Below, piece after piece: positions 8,774 through 17,623 of a stretch of 36,986 nucleotides of DNA. Numbering within the stretch: the first letter of the stretch is position 1; the number at the start of each line of letters is the position of its first letter. Location of the stretch: assembly GCF_030063245.1 (NCBI RefSeq), contig NZ_JASISR010000034.1:1-36986 (forward strand). Reading direction: 5' to 3'. The stretch is from Paenarthrobacter sp. PH39-S1 (lineage in GTDB: Bacteria > Actinomycetota > Actinomycetes > Actinomycetales > Micrococcaceae). The translations under genes were made by a program, and so were the position numbers. A model generated the notes under the pieces. The model did not search any database. It saw only the letters and a program-made list of their open reading frames with translations, and had not been told where the DNA came from.

Positions 8774-10143
8774 ATGAGCAACTCCATCGGCACCCGGCAC
8801 CCTGCCCCCGCCCCCGGGATCACCCGCGGCCACTGGACCACCGTCATCATCCTGTCGGTGGCGGTCTCCGCCGTCACCGTTCTCATCGGCACAGTGAAAA
8901 TTCAGCTGGGACCGGCCGCCGTCGTCCTCTTTCCCATCATCTGAGCGGTGGTCCTCGGCGCGATCCTGGGCACGCAGCGCTTGCGCCCCATCTCTGCTGC
9001 AGCGCGGTCCGTGGCCACCCTGCTGCTGGAGATTGGCATCATCGTCTTCCTGGCCCGGCTCGGCACCCAGATCGGCCCGACCCTGATGAAGCTCGGCGTC
9101 ATCGGTCCGGCCATAGCGTTGCAGGAGGTAGGCCATATCTTCGGCACCGTGATCATCGCGCTGCCGGTCGCCGTCGCCCTCGGCCTGGGCCGCGTCGCCA
9201 TCGGCGCCACCTGGTCGATCGACCGCGAATCGTTCCTGGCCTACGCGATCCAGCGCTTCGGCGTCCGCTCGCCCGAATACCGCGGGGTGTTCTCCGTCTG
9301 GCTCCTCGGCAGTCTGTTCGGCGCCGTGTTCATCTCCCTGCTGGCCGGCTTCCTCGGCGGCCTGTCCATCTTTGACCCCCTGGCCCTGGCGCGGGACTTG
9401 GCCTGGGCTCCGCATCGATGATGCTCGGCGGCGCCGGCGCGCTGTCCCTGCTTTACCCGAGCCAGGCACCCGAGATCATGGCCCTGGCCGCCCTGTCCAA
9501 CCTGGTGACCAACATCGTCGGCTTTTACGCCGGGGTATTCCTGTCGCTGCCGCTATGCCGCCGCCTCTACACGTTCTGGAGCCGGCTCTTCGGCAGGGAC
9601 GACGACGGCCGCCGGGTCGGGCGGGCAACGCAGGCAGCTGCCGGGCCCGCAGATCCGGCAGCCCAACCTGCGCCGGACGCGCCCGTGGCAGCAGAGGACC
9701 CCAAGGTGCCCCTCTCCCGGCGGACGCAGCTGCTGGCGTACGGCGTTGTGGGCGTGTCCGGCCTGCTGATGAACCTTTTGGGGACCAAGGCCTTCGTCCC
9801 TGGCGACCTGCTCGGCATGGTCATCCTGCTGCTGCTCACGGCCCTGTCATTCCGGCTGGCGAAGTGGCTGCCTACCGTGCCCTCGAGCGTGTGGGTGCTC
9901 GGCATCGCCACGGTACTCTCGGCCCCGTTCCTGCCCACCTCCCAGCTGTTCGCGACCCTGACCGGCAACCTCGACGTCATCCTGATGGGCGTGCCCACCC
10001 TGGCGCTGATCGGCCTCACGGTGGGGCGCGATATCCCGGCGTTGAAGGCGCTCAGCTGGAAGGTGGTCATCGTAGCGCTGATCACCTATAGCGCCTCGTT
10101 CATCGCCGCCGCAGCCCTGGGCCAGACCGTCCTGCACCTCTAG
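8774..10143 (+). pseudogene. DUF3100 membrane protein, broken by a nonsense codon and a frameshift
   Basis: DUF3100 proteins are polytopic membrane proteins, probably transporters, often near amidohydrolases. ATG 8774 starts a hydrophobic N-terminus (WTTVIILSVAVSAVTVLIG) that stops at TGA 8942-8944 after LFPII. The same frame resumes with AVVLGAILGTQRLRPIS, the DUF3100 signature, then EVGHIFGTVIIALP and GATWSIDRESFLAYA up to about 9398. There one G is missing; the next frame continues GLGSASMMLGGAGALSLLYP, LSNLVTNIVGFYAGVF, a proline/alanine-rich linker (about 9590-9710) and five or six more helices to TAG 10141-10143. Repairing a Trp codon at 8942 and one base near 9400 restores about 456 residues. 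It may have imported the substrate of the neighbouring amidohydrolases; that is an inference. Confidence 0.82.
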
Positions 10144-11147
10144 TGTCCTGCCCCTGCTAGGACAACCGCCGTCGTCATTGCGCACCTGAGGGCGTGGCCT
10201 CCTTTCAGTCGCTCGAATGTTCCGCGTAAGCCCTGCGCCCAATTTCGGGCTCGACGTGCCACGTTGCGCCGAGTCGTTCGTGCACGGCGCGCCAGTTGGC
10301 CAGGGAGGCGGCTTCGCATGGGGTGATCAGCGAGTAAGGCGTCCAGCCGGGCGAAACAACGGTCCCAGCCGGCCCCGGCCAGCGCGGCCTGGTCGCGGTC
10401 GGTGAAGGTGTGTGTGAACGCGAGCACGCATCCGGTACCCTCGGGCCGCAGCTCGAACCGCAGGGTTCCCTCCCCTTGCCAGGAACCCGTCAGTAAACGG
10501 GGCGCCTCACTCTCCCCGACCTCAAGGCCGCCGGGGAACCACTGGCGCAGCTCGGCGGGATCGGTCAGGGCCTGCCACAGCCGCCCGATCGGCTGATCGT
10601 AGCGACGTTCCAGCCGCAGGACCGGGCCGTCCTCGAGTACGGGGCCCCGGAAGGCCAGGCCCGCGATGAACTCGCGGCCGGGAGCGGGATCGAGCCCGAA
10701 TTGCGCCGCGTAGCGCTCGTGCCGCTCCCCGATCGGTACGTGGGCGCTTTCTTCGGACAGGTTACGCCCGCCCAGGTAGGGCTCGAGCCGGTCGAGGTAG
10801 CAGGCCCATCCGGCTGCCGTCTGGGCTGCAGCCCCACCATCGTCAAAGACGTGGGTGAACACCAACACGCATTCGCCCTGCTCCTTCTTGAGCTCAAATC
10901 GGAACAGCTGGGCGCCGAAGGTCCATTCGATCCGCTGCGGCGCAGTGAGTTCGGTGATTTGTCCGGTTTGTCCTCCCGCTTCGAAAGTCTCGCCCGCTTC
11001 AGGGGTCCAGTCGGCCGCAGCGGGAAACCACTTTCCGAGCTCGGCAGGGACGACGACGGCGCGCCACACCCGCCCGATCGGATGCGCCAGTCGGCGCTCA
11101 AACCGCAGCGCCGCGCGACCGTCGCTGGTCTTCAGAGTGACGTTCAT
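10140..11147 (-). CDS. Tandem SRPBCC (AHSA1-like) domain protein with frameshifted C-terminus
   Basis: The 335-residue reading has two copies of the AHSA1/SRPBCC ligand-binding fold. Domain 1 (about residues 8-135) has FERRLAHPIGRVWRAVV and WTFGAQLFRFEL; domain 2 (about 178-270) has LERRYDQPIGRLWQALTDP and a repeat of the FAFTHTF-type strand. From about residue 275 (DHP, near base 10320) the frame turns into Arg-rich sequence. In the neighbouring frame a sensible tail appears (EAASLANWRAVHERLGATWH, ending EHSSD) with a TGA at 10205-10207, so one extra base near 10317-10324 displaced about 40 residues. Both domains are otherwise intact. It is the last gene of the leftward operon, 12 bp after the GlcD-type gene; its role there is unknown. 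Confidence 0.8.
   Translation of the reverse strand: MNVTLKTSDGRAALRFERRLAHPIGRVWRAVVVPAELGKWFPAAADWTPEAGETFEAGGQTGQITELTAPQRIEWTFGAQLFRFELKKEQGECVLVFTHVFDDGGAAAQTAAGWACYLDRLEPYLGGRNLSEESAHVPIGERHERYAAQFGLDPAPGREFIAGLAFRGPVLEDGPVLRLERRYDQPIGRLWQALTDPAELRQWFPGGLEVGESEAPRLLTGSWQGEGTLRFELRPEGTGCVLAFTHTFTDRDQAALAGAGWDRCFARLDALLADHPMRSRLPGQLARRARTTRRNVARRARNWAQGLRGTFERLKGGHALRCAMTTAVVLAGAGH
10144..10164. terminator. Small hairpin between convergent genes
   Basis: TGTCCT and AGGACA form a 6-bp perfect stem around a 9-nt loop just after the DUF3100 stop, pointing at the convergent SRPBCC gene. It has no T tract and is a weak terminator candidate. Confidence 0.25.
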
Positions 11148-11159
11148 TGTGGGTACTCC

Positions 11160-12551
11160 TCAGACAGTCGACGATTCCACGAGCGGCGCCAGCACCGGAT
11201 CAAACACCTTGCCGGGATTGAGCAGGTTGTGCGGATCAAATACCGCCTTGATCTGCCGTTGCAGCCCAAGCTGGATGCCGCCGAGTTCGTCGCCGAGCCA
11301 GCGCCGTTTAAGAAGTCCGATGCCATGTTCGCCGGATAGCGTGCCGCCCAGCGCCAAGGCGTGGGCGAAAAGTTCCTCTGCGGCGGCCCAAATGGCGTCC
11401 GGGACCGATTCACCACTGAAGACGAAGCTCGGATGAAGATTGCCGTCCCCCGCATGGCACGTGGTGGGAATCGTGACACCATACTTGATTTCAAGGTCGG
11501 AGATTTTGGCAAACGCCGCAGTCATTTGAGACCGGGGCACGGCGATGTCTTCAACCAGCAAGGTCCCCATGGCCTCCAAGGACGGGAACACCTGCCGCCG
11601 CACGTCCACCAGGGCCTTGGCAGTCTCCGGATCGGTCGTAATTTCCACCCGTCCCCCGGCATCGCGGATGATCCCGGCCATCTTAGAGGCCTCTGATTCC
11701 GCGCCGGGGCCATCACACTGGAGAAGGAAGTAGGCATTGCCTCGTAAGACCAGATCCACGCCGGTATAGCGACTCACACATTCCAGCGTGCGCCGGTCCA
11801 GCAACTCCATCATTGCCGGCTGCAGTCCGGCAGCCGTAATGGCGGCCGAGGCCGCAGCGGCCTCGGCGATCGAATCGAAGAAGGCGGCAATAGTGGCCAC
11901 CGTGCCGGTTACCAGAGAGCGCAGTTTCAGCGTGGCCTCGACGATCACGCCCAAGGTACCCTCGGAGCCGACCATCAACGCACACACATCGTAGCCGGTG
12001 ACACCCTTGACCGTGCGGTGTCCCACCGAAATCAGCTGGCCGTCGGCCAGGACGACCTTCAACGCCAGGACGGCTTCGCGGGTGACGCCGTATTTAGCGC
12101 ACAGCAGGCCGCCGGAATTCATCGCAATATTCCCGCCAACGGTTGAGATGTCCTTGCTGGCTGGATCCGGCGGCCACCACATGCCCTGCTTTGCCAGTTC
12201 ACGGTTCAGGTCACCATTGAGGATGCCGGGCTCGACGACGGCGAGCCGGTTATCGGGTGAGACCTCCAAAATCCGCGTCATGGACGTCGTGGAGAGTATG
12301 ATTTCACCGGCTCCGGCAATGGCGCCGCCGGAGAGGCCGGTGCCGGCGCCCCTGGTGACCACTGGGGTGCGATGCTCGTGGGCAATTCTGCACACGGTCT
12401 GCACATCGTCGACGGTGCGGGCCTGCACCACCGCCAGTGCCGTGCCGGAGGCCAGATGGCCGGAGCGGTCCGCCCGGTACATCTGCAAGACCGAAGGATC
12501 AGTCTGTACCAGGCCGGGCAACGCTGCGGACAAGTGGTGGACGACATCCAT
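11160..12551 (-). CDS. FAD-linked oxidase, GlcD / D-lactate dehydrogenase type
   Basis: A 463-residue flavoenzyme of the vanillyl-alcohol-oxidase superfamily that oxidises D-2-hydroxy acids to 2-keto acids. The FAD-binding domain shows TPVVTRGAGTGLSGGAI, the long WWPPDPASKDISTVGGNIAM stretch, KYGVTREAVLALKVVLADG and TGYDVCALMVGSEGTLGVI. The C-terminal domain has the family signatures TCHAGDGNLHP and LSGEHGIGLLKRRWL and ends with FDPHNLLNPGKVF. ATG 12551 follows GAGGGA on this strand; an upstream in-frame extension lacks coding character. It sits about 100 bp downstream of an FMN hydroxyacid oxidase gene. The two would cover D and L hydroxy acids, so the pathway probably passes through a 2-hydroxy acid. 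Confidence 0.9.
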   Translation of the reverse strand: MDVVHHLSAALPGLVQTDPSVLQMYRADRSGHLASGTALAVVQARTVDDVQTVCRIAHEHRTPVVTRGAGTGLSGGAIAGAGEIILSTTSMTRILEVSPDNRLAVVEPGILNGDLNRELAKQGMWWPPDPASKDISTVGGNIAMNSGGLLCAKYGVTREAVLALKVVLADGQLISVGHRTVKGVTGYDVCALMVGSEGTLGVIVEATLKLRSLVTGTVATIAAFFDSIAEAAAASAAITAAGLQPAMMELLDRRTLECVSRYTGVDLVLRGNAYFLLQCDGPGAESEASKMAGIIRDAGGRVEITTDPETAKALVDVRRQVFPSLEAMGTLLVEDIAVPRSQMTAAFAKISDLEIKYGVTIPTTCHAGDGNLHPSFVFSGESVPDAIWAAAEELFAHALALGGTLSGEHGIGLLKRRWLGDELGGIQLGLQRQIKAVFDPHNLLNPGKVFDPVLAPLVESSTV

Positions 12552-12649
12552 GCTTTCCCTCTTTTCGTTTTCGTTGGATACTGCAGGCGTGTCCCGCCAG
12601 GGGCTCCGACCGCCGCGCTTCGCAGGCAGACAGAGCACCGATAGTGCCC

Positions 12650-13864
12650 TCAGCAGCGCGGTGCCAGCAGGCCTGGTCCGGCTGCACGCAGCTCCTCGAC
12701 GCTGGCCATTCCCAGCAATTGGAGTGTCCGGCGGAACTGACCGGTGAGCAGGTCCGCAACATGTTCCACCCCCTCCTGGCCGCCGGCCACCAGCCCCCAC
12801 AGGTAGGCGCGCCCCACCATGCAGGCGTCAGCTCCAAGGGCGATGGCGGTGGCGACGTCCGAACCATGCCGGATGCCCGAATCCACCAGAATGGCGAAAT
12901 CTTCACCGACGGCGGCCCGGACCGGCCGAACAAGTTCCACCGGGGCCAGGGTCCGGTCGAGCTGCCTGCCTCCATGGTTGGACAAATGCACACCGTCCAT
13001 GCCCAGGCTCTGGGCGCGTTTGGCGTCGGCGGGGCCGATCGGCCCCTTCAAGACCAGCTTTCCGGGCCACGCCTGACGCAGGGTGTCCAGGTCCTCCCAC
13101 GTCACGCCGGGGTCAAACTGTTGGCCGATGTTTTCAACGCTGTAGCCGCTGGACCGGTCCTCCACATTGGCAAATGTCAGGGCCGGACCAGCCAGCATGC
13201 CCGCCCAGTATCCGGGTCGGCTTCCAATGTCCGCCAGGCTCCTCAGCGAGAGGGCTGGGGGAATGGTCAGGCCATTTCGCACGTCACGTAACCTATTACC
13301 GGTGACCGCCGTATCCACGGCGACTTCCAGCACGCGGTACCCGCTGGCCCACGCCCGCCTGACCAGCTCGAGCGTCAGGGCACGATCTTTCCAGACATAC
13401 AGCTGAAACCAGAGGTCCGCAGAGTTCACGCCTGCGGCTTCGGCCAAATCCTCCAATGACGTGCTGGCCATGGTGGAGAGGACATAAGGAATGCCGGCCT
13501 TTGCGGCCGCCCGCGCTACGGCAGGCTCCCCGCGCGGATCGATCATCCTGGTGTAGCCGGTGGGCGCAAAACCCAGCGGAGCGGCGGTTTTGCGCCCCAG
13601 GATCGTAGCGGAAATATCCGGGTTACCGACATCGGTCAGGACTCTGGGAAGGTAATGGTAGCGACCCAGTGCATCTATGTTGTTCCGCAACGAGCCCTCA
13701 CTGTCCGCTCCGCCGTCGACATAGTCGAAGACAGGCCGCGGCAAGCGGCGTTTGGCGGCCAGCCGGACATCATCGATGGTCCGGCACCGCTCCAACCGCC
13801 GGCTGGTCCGGTTCCCGGAGCGCGGCTTGATCGAGACAAGTTTCAGGGCCTGTGAAACTTTCAT
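12650..13864 (-). CDS. FMN-dependent alpha-hydroxy-acid oxidase/dehydrogenase (LldD family)
   Basis: A 404-residue flavoprotein oxidising L-2-hydroxy acids (lactate, glycolate, mandelate or similar). The TIM barrel carries FDYVDGGADSEGSLRNN, PLGFAPTGYTRM, VLSTMASTS, WFQLYVWKDR, VDTAVTGNRLRDVRNG, LVLKGPIGPADAKRA with the FMN-contacting Lys, and the active-site SNHGGRQLDR with the catalytic His and substrate-binding Arg, then ILVDSGIRHGSDVATAIALG and MVGRAYLWGL. The start ATG overlaps the upstream IclR stop by four bases (ATGA), implying translational coupling. Its presence in an operon with an amino-acid ABC transporter, opposite an aminotransferase, suggests catabolism of a hydroxylated or deaminated amino-acid-like compound. 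Precise substrate unknown. Confidence 0.9.
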   Translation of the reverse strand: MKVSQALKLVSIKPRSGNRTSRRLERCRTIDDVRLAAKRRLPRPVFDYVDGGADSEGSLRNNIDALGRYHYLPRVLTDVGNPDISATILGRKTAAPLGFAPTGYTRMIDPRGEPAVARAAAKAGIPYVLSTMASTSLEDLAEAAGVNSADLWFQLYVWKDRALTLELVRRAWASGYRVLEVAVDTAVTGNRLRDVRNGLTIPPALSLRSLADIGSRPGYWAGMLAGPALTFANVEDRSSGYSVENIGQQFDPGVTWEDLDTLRQAWPGKLVLKGPIGPADAKRAQSLGMDGVHLSNHGGRQLDRTLAPVELVRPVRAAVGEDFAILVDSGIRHGSDVATAIALGADACMVGRAYLWGLVAGGQEGVEHVADLLTGQFRRTLQLLGMASVEELRAAGPGLLAPRC

Positions 13865-14598
13865 GCGGTGGCCTTCCGGGTCAAGGTTCCCAGCAGCTGC
13901 GTCAAGTGGCTGGCAGAGTTCATGACGTGCGCTGCAACGGCGTCGGCGTCAAGGGCCGAACCGAGCATGTAGCTGACGCCGATGGCGCCCGGCCCGCCGG
14001 AGGGGCTAAAAACCGGCGCAGCAATGCAGCGGACACCGGAAGCTGTTTCGCCGTCATCGAGGCTGTAGCCGCGCTCCCGCACCTGGGCAAGCTCGGCCAT
14101 GATCCCGCCGTCCCGCCCTTCGTCTGCACCGGCCGGCAGGTGAGCTGCCAGGTCGTTCCCCGGCAGCCAGGCCAAGGCTGCCTTCCCTACCGCCGTGACA
14201 ACGGCCGGCAGTCTGGCTCCCACGGAACTTGCCAGTTTGATGCCCAGGCCGGGAGGGTCCTGTTTGCAGAGGTAGACGGCGTCGGTTCCGTCGAGAACCG
14301 CATAGTGCGAGGTGATGCCCAGCTCTTTCGTCAGACCCGCCAGTTGGGGGATGACAATGTCGACGGCGTTATTGGAGCGCAGGTGCGCGGCACCGACTTC
14401 GAACGCCCGCAGCCCGATGGAGTAGGACGCGTGCTCGGTGACTTCCAGGAACTCCCGGCTGGCCAGCGCTCGAAGAATGGCATGTGCGGTGCTTTTAGGG
14501 ATCTCCAGTTGCTCCGCTATCCGGGTCAGCGGCAGCGGTTTGTCCGAGCCCGATAGTAGTTCGAGGATCTTCAGGGCTCGTAAAACCGAGGTGCTCAT
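13861..14598 (-). CDS. IclR-family transcriptional regulator
   Basis: A 245-residue regulator. The N-terminal winged helix (about residues 4-60) reads VLRALKILELLSG, LTRIAEQLEIPKSTAHAILR and LEVTEHASYSIGLRAFEVG; the C-terminal effector domain includes YAVLDGTDAVYLCKQ, LPAVVTAVGKAALAWL, ERGYSLDDGETASGVRCIAAPVF and IGVSYML, all typical of IclR. It lies inside the leftward operon, 20 bp after the ABC ATPase gene, and overlaps the next gene by ATGA. It most likely controls the divergent promoter region at 17289-17623, where two related palindromic sites are found. IclR proteins may repress or activate; the direction cannot be read here. Confidence 0.9.
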   Translation of the reverse strand: MSTSVLRALKILELLSGSDKPLPLTRIAEQLEIPKSTAHAILRALASREFLEVTEHASYSIGLRAFEVGAAHLRSNNAVDIVIPQLAGLTKELGITSHYAVLDGTDAVYLCKQDPPGLGIKLASSVGARLPAVVTAVGKAALAWLPGNDLAAHLPAGADEGRDGGIMAELAQVRERGYSLDDGETASGVRCIAAPVFSPSGGPGAIGVSYMLGSALDADAVAAHVMNSASHLTQLLGTLTRKATA

Positions 14599-14618
14599 CT
14601 GTTCCTACTCCTCGCCTA

Positions 14619-15386
14619 TCAAAGGACCGCACTGAGGAACGCCCGGGTGCGCTCCTCTTGGGGGTTGCCCAAAACGTCGTGCGGCTGGCCCCGCTCAACG
14701 ACGCAGCCATTATCAATGAAGACTATTCCGTCCGCGACCTCACGGGCAAAGCCCATCTCATGCGTCACCACCACCATGGTCATCCCGGAACTGGCAAGGT
14801 CTTTCATCACGTCCAGGACCTCCCCCACCAATTCGGGGTCGAGTGAGGAGGTCGGCTCGTCGAAAAGCATCAGCTGCGGTTCCATCGCAAGTGCCCGGGC
14901 GATGGCGACTCGTTGCTGCTGGCCGCCGGACATGGCATAGGGGTAGGCATGTGCCCGGCTCCCCAGCCCCACGCGATCCAGCAGCGCCATGCCCTGTTCG
15001 GTTGCCTTCTTTTTAGAGATTCCTTTGACCTGCACCGGACCCTCTATGACATTTTCCAGCGCGGTCTTGTGGCCGAAGAGGTTGAAATGCTGGAACACCA
15101 TGCCGATATTGGCCCGTTCCCGGCAGACGTCCTTGTCCCTTAGCTCGTATAACCTGTCCCCGTTCTGGCGGTAACCCACCAGCGAGCCGTTGACCGATAG
15201 GCGTCCGCCGTCGATCTTCTCCAGATGGTTGATGCACCGCAGAAACGTGGACTTACCCGATCCCGAGGGACCAATGATGCACAGCACCTCACCACGGAAA
15301 ACCTGCAGGTCAATCCCCTTGAGGATCTCCAGGTCGCCGAATGATTTGGTGACCTGCTCGGCATGGACGATCAGTTGCTTGCTCAT
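14619..15386 (-). CDS. Amino-acid-type ABC transporter ATP-binding protein (GlnQ/HisP-like)
   Basis: A 255-residue cytoplasmic ATPase energising uptake. It has Walker [10 protein letters not shown] (about residues 39-47), a Q-loop in [15 protein letters not shown], the ABC signature [15 protein letters not shown], Walker [15 protein letters not shown] and the switch His in [14 protein letters not shown]. These are the sequence idioms of polar amino acid importers. Its ATG overlaps the stop of the permease gene by four bases, so the two are translationally coupled. With the permease and lipoprotein it forms a complete PAAT-family importer. Confidence 0.93.
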   Translation of the reverse strand: MSKQLIVHAEQVTKSFGDLEILKGIDLQVFRGEVLCIIGPSGSGKSTFLRCINHLEKIDGGRLSVNGSLVGYRQNGDRLYELRDKDVCRERANIGMVFQHFNLFGHKTALENVIEGPVQVKGISKKKATEQGMALLDRVGLGSRAHAYPYAMSGGQQQRVAIARALAMEPQLMLFDEPTSSLDPELVGEVLDVMKDLASSGMTMVVVTHEMGFAREVADGIVFIDNGCVVERGQPHDVLGNPQEERTRAFLSAVL

Positions 15387-16309
15387 GCGGTCCTCCTGAG
15401 GGCCAGGTTTTTCCGAAGCCGGCGCGCAAAACTAGGTCTGGATCCCGGCGCACTGCGGCCGAGCCGGTCCTCCAGCATCTGCTGCAGGACGCTGAACACG
15501 GTGGTTAGGGCCAGGTACCAGATGGTAACGGTGAAGAGCAGCTCGATCACCTTGAAATTAGCGGTGTAAATCTTGTTCGCCGAGTGCAGGAGTTCGCTGA
15601 AGGAAATGGTGTAGGCCAGCGATGTGAACTTCAGGCACGCGATAAATTCGTTGCCCAGCGGCGGAATGATCACGCGCATCGCCTGTGGCAGGACGATCCT
15701 GCGCATGATTTTGGCGCGCGGCATTCCGATGGCCGAGGCAGCTTCGCGTTGGCCGTGGTCGACAGAGAGGATGCCACCGCGCACGATTTCCGAAATGTAA
15801 GCACCCTCATTTATGCCCAGGCCCAGCAGGGCCGCCAAGAACGGCGTCATCAGCGTGTTCATGGGCATGGACACCAGGCCCGGGATCGTGAAGGTATTGA
15901 AAATGATCGCAAGGTTGAACCAGATCAGCAGCTGTACCAGAAGCGGAGTACCCCGGAACAGCCAAACATACCCGCCCCCGACCCAGCGCAGGACCGGATT
16001 TGGCGACTGGCGCATCACTGCGGTCAGCACGCCAAGGACCAGTCCCAACGCCATGGACAGCAGCAGGAGCAGCAGCGTATTGCGCACTCCCTCAAGGATT
16101 CCGGGGACCGTTAAGTACTCGACCACCGCGGCGTAATCGATGTCAGCAACCACGAATGCCCGTACGAGCAGGGCCAGCAACACCAGAATCACGATGGCCA
16201 GCACCCACCGTCCGGGGTATTTCAGCGGGACAACTGTCAGCGCCCTGGCGGACGTTGGCACCGCGGGCACTTCGCGCTCGGTCTCAAGCTTGTCTTCGAC
16301 TGCCACCAC
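15383..16309 (-). CDS. Amino-acid-type ABC transporter permease
   Basis: A 308-residue inner-membrane permease of the HisM/GlnP type. After a hydrophilic N-terminus it has a single helix ([19 protein letters not shown]) and then a core of about five helices. The motif [13 protein letters not shown]-like [17 protein letters not shown] and the EAA loop [20 protein letters not shown], which docks the ATPase, are clear. Start GTG 16309 follows AAAGGAG. The same reading suggests a single permease forming a homodimer, since only one permease gene is present. It lies 41 bp downstream of the substrate-binding protein gene. Confidence 0.92.
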   Translation of the reverse strand: MVAVEDKLETEREVPAVPTSARALTVVPLKYPGRWVLAIVILVLLALLVRAFVVADIDYAAVVEYLTVPGILEGVRNTLLLLLLSMALGLVLGVLTAVMRQSPNPVLRWVGGGYVWLFRGTPLLVQLLIWFNLAIIFNTFTIPGLVSMPMNTLMTPFLAALLGLGINEGAYISEIVRGGILSVDHGQREAASAIGMPRAKIMRRIVLPQAMRVIIPPLGNEFIACLKFTSLAYTISFSELLHSANKIYTANFKVIELLFTVTIWYLALTTVFSVLQQMLEDRLGRSAPGSRPSFARRLRKNLALRRTA

Positions 16310-16349
16310 GTGCTCCTTTTCCTGTTGTCAGTTCATCGGGCACGGCGGG

Positions 16350-17288
16350 CTACTTAGGACTGATGCCGGCCGTTACGGGGTTCACCGTGGACTCGGTGAT
16401 GCCGATGCTGCCCAGATCCCACTTCTTCAGCACCGCCTGGTACGAGCCGTCGTCGATGATGGCCTGCCAAGCCTTCCCCAGGGCATCACGCAACGTTGAT
16501 TCCTTCTTGCTGAAGACCATCGAGAAGAAGCGTTTCTCAACTTGCAGCCCACTAACGACCTCAAGTTTGCCCTCGGACTGCTGGGCGAAGTAGGCGGCCG
16601 TCGGGTAGTTCTCCAGCAGTGCCACAGCCTTGCCTTGTTTTACCGCGAGCTGCTCGGCGGCGTTGCCGTCAAAAGTGAGCACGTCGATGGGCTGTTTGCC
16701 GGCATCGGTGCACACCTTGGATTGGGCCTCGAGATACTGTGGCTGAACGCCTCCGCGCACGGCCGCGATGGGCTTTCCACAGAGGTCTTCAACCGAGGCG
16801 AGTCCGGTCGGATTACCCTTTTGGACGACAAAACCTTGGGAGGACTGTAGATATGACACCATATCGAAGGTCTTTTCGCGTTCAGCCGTGTCATTGACGG
16901 CACCAAAGATGACGTCGTACCTCTTGGTGGTCAGTGCCGGCAGCAGAGTGTCAAAACTGGCGTTGTTCCAGGTGAAGGAGACGCCGAGCTGCTTTTCCAG
17001 CTCCTTGGACAACTCGACTTCGAAGCCGGCCAGCGGGCCTGAGGCCTCGTAGTACTCGAAGGGCGGGTAATCGATGGCGGAGCCAATTTGGATGGTGCCC
17101 GCCTTCTGGACAGACTCCGGCAGCGACTTGTAAAGCGGTGCCGTGCTGTCCGCAGCCTGGTCCTTCACCGCCCCGTTCACGTCACCGGGGGTGGCAGAAC
17201 TGCACCCGGACAGGATGAGGCCGGCAAGGACAGGGAGGGCGAATAGGGCTCTGTTGCGGATTTTGTGGCGGGGATCGATGGCACTCAC
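16350..17288 (-). CDS. ABC transporter substrate-binding lipoprotein, amino-acid type
   Basis: A 312-residue extracytoplasmic solute-binding protein (SBP family 3). The signal peptide ends in the lipobox ILSGC, with C29 as the lipid-anchored residue. The mature fold shows IQIGSAIDYPPFEYYE near the N-terminus, LAGFEVELSKELEKQLG, FDTLLPALTTKRYDVIFGAV and LCGKPIAAVRGGVQ, characteristic of polar amino acid binders. The ligand is unknown. GTG 17288 follows GGAGG seven bases upstream. It is the first gene of the leftward operon (SBP, permease, ATPase, IclR, two hydroxyacid oxidases, SRPBCC), so expression is set by the promoter and inverted repeat at 17337-17396. Confidence 0.92.
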   Translation of the reverse strand: MSAIDPRHKIRNRALFALPVLAGLILSGCSSATPGDVNGAVKDQAADSTAPLYKSLPESVQKAGTIQIGSAIDYPPFEYYEASGPLAGFEVELSKELEKQLGVSFTWNNASFDTLLPALTTKRYDVIFGAVNDTAEREKTFDMVSYLQSSQGFVVQKGNPTGLASVEDLCGKPIAAVRGGVQPQYLEAQSKVCTDAGKQPIDVLTFDGNAAEQLAVKQGKAVALLENYPTAAYFAQQSEGKLEVVSGLQVEKRFFSMVFSKKESTLRDALGKAWQAIIDDGSYQAVLKKWDLGSIGITESTVNPVTAGISPK

Positions 17289-17336
17289 GGGGCATCCTCC
17301 AAGGGGTGGGCAACTGAAAACTCGCTGAAAAATTCA

Positions 17337-17360
17337 CATATACGAACAGCGTTCGATATG
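17337..17360. promoter_or_regulatory. Inverted-repeat operator for the ABC operon (probable IclR site)
   Basis: Perfect arms CGAAC and GTTCG around AGC (17343-17355) extend outward into CATAT and ATATG with a single-base bulge on the left, giving about ten paired positions per arm. It lies just downstream of the leftward -10 element, a position suited to repression. A diverged relative lies at 17493-17518. Confidence 0.6.
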
Positions 17361-17368
17361 AGAGAAAG

Positions 17369-17396
17369 AGTATGGTGTGGTCTGCGTCACTGTCAA
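17369..17396 (-). promoter_or_regulatory. Promoter of the leftward ABC/hydroxyacid oxidase operon
   Basis: On the minus strand a perfect -35 TTGACA (17396-17391) and a -10 CATACT (17374-17369, 4/6) are separated by 16 bp. The predicted transcription start falls next to the inverted repeat at 17337-17360, about 75 bp before the GTG start. Confidence 0.55.
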
Positions 17397-17478
17397 TGGG
17401 TGGGCCGAATATGACGGACCGCCTTAAGTGCCGCCTGGCGTGAACTCCTCCCGGGCCATTGACTTACCGGAAACGGCT

Positions 17479-17518
17479 TTGTAACGTGTTCACATATTCG
17501 TATAGCGATCGTATATAG
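17479..17518 (+). promoter_or_regulatory. Rightward promoter overlapping a second operator-like site
   Basis: TTGTAA (17479-17484) and TATAGC (17501-17506) are spaced by 16 bp. They overlap 17493-17518, whose reverse complement (TATATACGATC...ATACGAATATG) resembles the 17337-17360 site in both the ATATACGA start and the CGA-ATATG end. This suggests one regulator controls both divergent promoters. The promoter match is moderate. Confidence 0.4.
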
Positions 17519-17623
17519 GAACAAACGCGGGGGGTGGCCGGAACGAGAGCCCGGGACGGCACCGCCGCCCACACCCCACCTGGCGCCTCTACACCACATT
17601 CCCCTAGCCGGAAGGCCCACCTA

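Noticed and set aside
12437-13291. A 284-codon plus-strand frame opposite the hydroxyacid oxidase genes
   Set aside because: Covers the antisense of an intact LldD-type gene and a short intergenic stretch; no protein features.
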